Below are positions 7,620 to 8,516 of a stretch of 8,516 nucleotides of DNA, one piece after another. Below the pieces are notes generated by a model that had not been told where the DNA came from, did no database searches, and saw nothing but the letters and a program-made list of their open reading frames with translations. Positions within the stretch are counted from its first letter, which is position 1. Each line of letters opens with the position of its first letter. Both the position numbers and the translations under genes were made by a program. The DNA is from JBCCRH01 sp039208045 (GTDB lineage Bacteria > Bacteroidota > Bacteroidia > Chitinophagales > Saprospiraceae). The stretch is taken from assembly GCA_039208045.1 (NCBI GenBank), contig JBCCRH010000269.1, positions 1 to 8,516 of the forward strand. The letters run 5' to 3'.

Positions 7620-7661
7620 GGGCCGCGTCCCGATTCCTATCGTGGGCCGCGTCCCGATTCC
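7620..7661. repeat. Tandem 18-base direct repeat (24-base period)
   Basis: GGGCCGCGTCCCGATTCC occurs at 7620-7637 and again, identically, at 7644-7661, separated by TATCGT. The junction CCCGAT..ATCGTGGG is itself a near-palindrome. The block is much more GC-rich than the AT-rich promoter sequence that follows immediately. Confidence 0.85.
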
Positions 7662-7683
7662 CCGTCAAATTTTAGTCAAAGGC

Positions 7684-7714
7684 TTGTGTAAATTAATTTT
7701 ACAACTTAGCTTTA
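7684..7714 (+). promoter_or_regulatory. Candidate promoter of the orphan gene
   Basis: A -33-like TTG (7684-7686), a 20-base spacer and TAGCTTTA (7707-7714, seven of eight to TAnnTTTG) lie 34 bases before the ATG at 7749. It forms the downstream part of a 52-base module (7663-7714) that recurs at 8199-8250 with the same spacing. Confidence 0.55.
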
Positions 7715-7748
7715 CAAAGTTATTATTATTTAGACTAATTATAAACAG

Positions 7749-8123
7749 ATGAACTATTATGCTTTTCTAAGGTACAAGCAATGGACATGCACACTTAAGA
7801 ATGAAGCTTTTAGCTTAAAAAATGGAGAGGCTGAAATTGCCAGTAGTTTTGATGAATATCACGACCTCATTAGGGATGTTACTTCCCTTTGCCATTCCGG
7901 TGCCCTTTATGAAGACCCTCAACTCTACATCGTAAATGATAAAAAAAGAATCAAAATTGCAATTCCCAAAAAGGAAATTATCTTACTCTTCAACTTCTTT
8001 AGAGATATAAGTTTCTACATCGATCAGTCTTTCGATTGGAGAGAAGAAAAACAAAATGTCATTCAGGATATCGAGCAGCGCTATTTGAAGCAGACCGATC
8101 AGTGGAGCCATTTGCTTAACTGA
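7749..8123 (+). CDS. Small hypothetical protein (124 aa), function unknown
   Basis: I do not recognise this protein. It is 124 residues long, soluble-looking, rich in aromatic and charged residues, with no signal peptide and no clear membrane segment. The most hydrophobic part is IILLFNFF near residues 77-84, which is short and flanked by charged residues. The C-terminal third (about 95-118, DWREEKQNVIQDIEQRYLKQ) looks helical and possibly coiled-coil-forming. Two cysteines (14 and 48) show no metal-binding pattern. The coding case rests on an open frame bounded by plausible signals: a promoter-like module 34 bases upstream, an A-rich ATAAACAG just before the ATG, and no competing frame. It is monocistronic, AT-richer than its neighbours, and surrounded by repeats, which would fit a horizontally acquired accessory gene; this is an inference. 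Confidence 0.7.
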   Translation: MNYYAFLRYKQWTCTLKNEAFSLKNGEAEIASSFDEYHDLIRDVTSLCHSGALYEDPQLYIVNDKKRIKIAIPKKEIILLFNFFRDISFYIDQSFDWREEKQNVIQDIEQRYLKQTDQWSHLLN

Positions 8124-8198
8124 GCTGCTCAACGATTGCCGACGCTCCCAAGTGTATCTCTTTCATGCCTTTCCATATTGAATCAGATGTAGTGTGAG

Positions 8199-8250
8199 CG
8201 TCAAATTTTAGCGAAAAGCTTGTACAAATTCTTGTAACCGCTTAGTTTTG
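8199..8250 (+). promoter_or_regulatory. Second copy of the 52-base promoter-like module
   Basis: Ungapped comparison with 7663-7714 gives 39 identical positions of 52. Both start with CGTCAAATTTTAG, both have GCTTGT at the -33 position and both end in a -7-like box. Here the box is TAGTTTTG (8243-8250), an exact consensus match, 20 bases after TTG (8220-8222). No open frame follows within the window, so it may drive a non-coding RNA or a gene to the right, or be the remnant of a duplication. Confidence 0.6.
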
Positions 8251-8365
8251 TGCTCCAGCCTACAAAAATCATTTAATGTTAATGTAAAATTTGCTAATAT
8301 CGCGATTTGCTTTGGTGATCGGGATAAGCCCTTGTGCAACTGCCACAAACTATTTTTGTTATAGT
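8251..8365. other. AT-rich non-coding stretch
   Basis: ATG codons here run into stops within a few codons, as in ATGTTAATGTAA near 8277. I see no terminator or RNA gene that I can support. Confidence 0.5.
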
Positions 8366-8516
8366 TCTACAATGCAAGATTTGTGAAAATATGGCGACGG
8401 CATTTTTTTGGCTTGCAAGGCGAAAAACGTAGACATAACCATAGTTACGGCGAGGCTTTTCAACGCAGCAAGACAGAAAAAGGGCAAGTCAGAATTCACA
8501 AATCTTGGGTTGTAGA
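8366..8516. repeat. Imperfect palindromic element of about 151 bases with 22-base terminal inverted repeats (MITE-like or structured RNA)
   Basis: The outer arms are 8366-8387 (TCTACAATGCAAGATTTGTG plus AA) and 8495-8516, whose reverse complement matches at 20 of 22 bases (TG against CC in the middle). Inside, 8403-8426 (TTTTTTTGGCTTGC then GCGAAAA) pairs imperfectly with 8457-8481 (TTTTCAACGC, GCAAGACAGAAAAA), with the CTTGC/GCAAG block perfect. The centre is about 8427-8456. It contains no significant open frame, and the right arm ends exactly at the window edge, so the element may continue. Confidence 0.75.

Noticed and set aside
8391..8432. Short open frame starting ATGGCGACG inside the palindrome
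   Set aside because: Only 13 codons before TAG and fully within the inverted-repeat structure.

Overview
The window looks like a chromosomal stretch from a Bacteroidota bacterium, probably of the Saprospiria (Lewinella/Haliscomenobacter-like) type. The evidence is a large secreted protease with a C-terminal type IX secretion (T9SS) sorting domain, signal peptides ending in Ala-Gln, start codons without a clear Shine-Dalgarno sequence, and promoter-like boxes matching the Bacteroidota TAnnTTTG (-7) consensus. The lineage below phylum is inferred from style, not from a marker gene.

Layout: (1) 1-1107 (+) is the C-terminal part of a xanthine-dehydrogenase-family molybdopterin-binding subunit, cut by the left window edge. 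(2) 1113-1337 is a G-rich/C-rich palindromic intergenic repeat, followed by about 200 bases of gene-free leader. (3) 1544-5152 (+) encodes a 1202-residue secreted metzincin protease with eleven four-cysteine repeats, two copies of a 102-residue beta-rich domain, a jelly-roll-like domain and a T9SS tail. (4) 5171-5298 is a second, related palindromic repeat lying between convergent genes, probably a bidirectional terminator. (5) 5295-7391 (-) encodes a penicillin-amidase-family Ntn-hydrolase. (6) 7392-7748 is a divergent intergenic region with promoters for both neighbours, a long hairpin and an 18-base direct repeat. (7) 7749-8123 (+) is a small orphan gene of unknown function. (8) 8124-8516 is non-coding and holds a second copy of the orphan gene's 52-base upstream module and a roughly 151-base imperfect palindrome ending at the window edge.

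The genes do not form an operon: each has its own intergenic space and strand changes separate them. The protease and the acylase are both exported hydrolases, and the molybdoenzyme probably belongs to a unit extending to the left. The most unusual content is the non-coding DNA: several different repeat families, concentrated at gene 3' ends and around the orphan gene. No complete new system can be claimed from the sequence alone.
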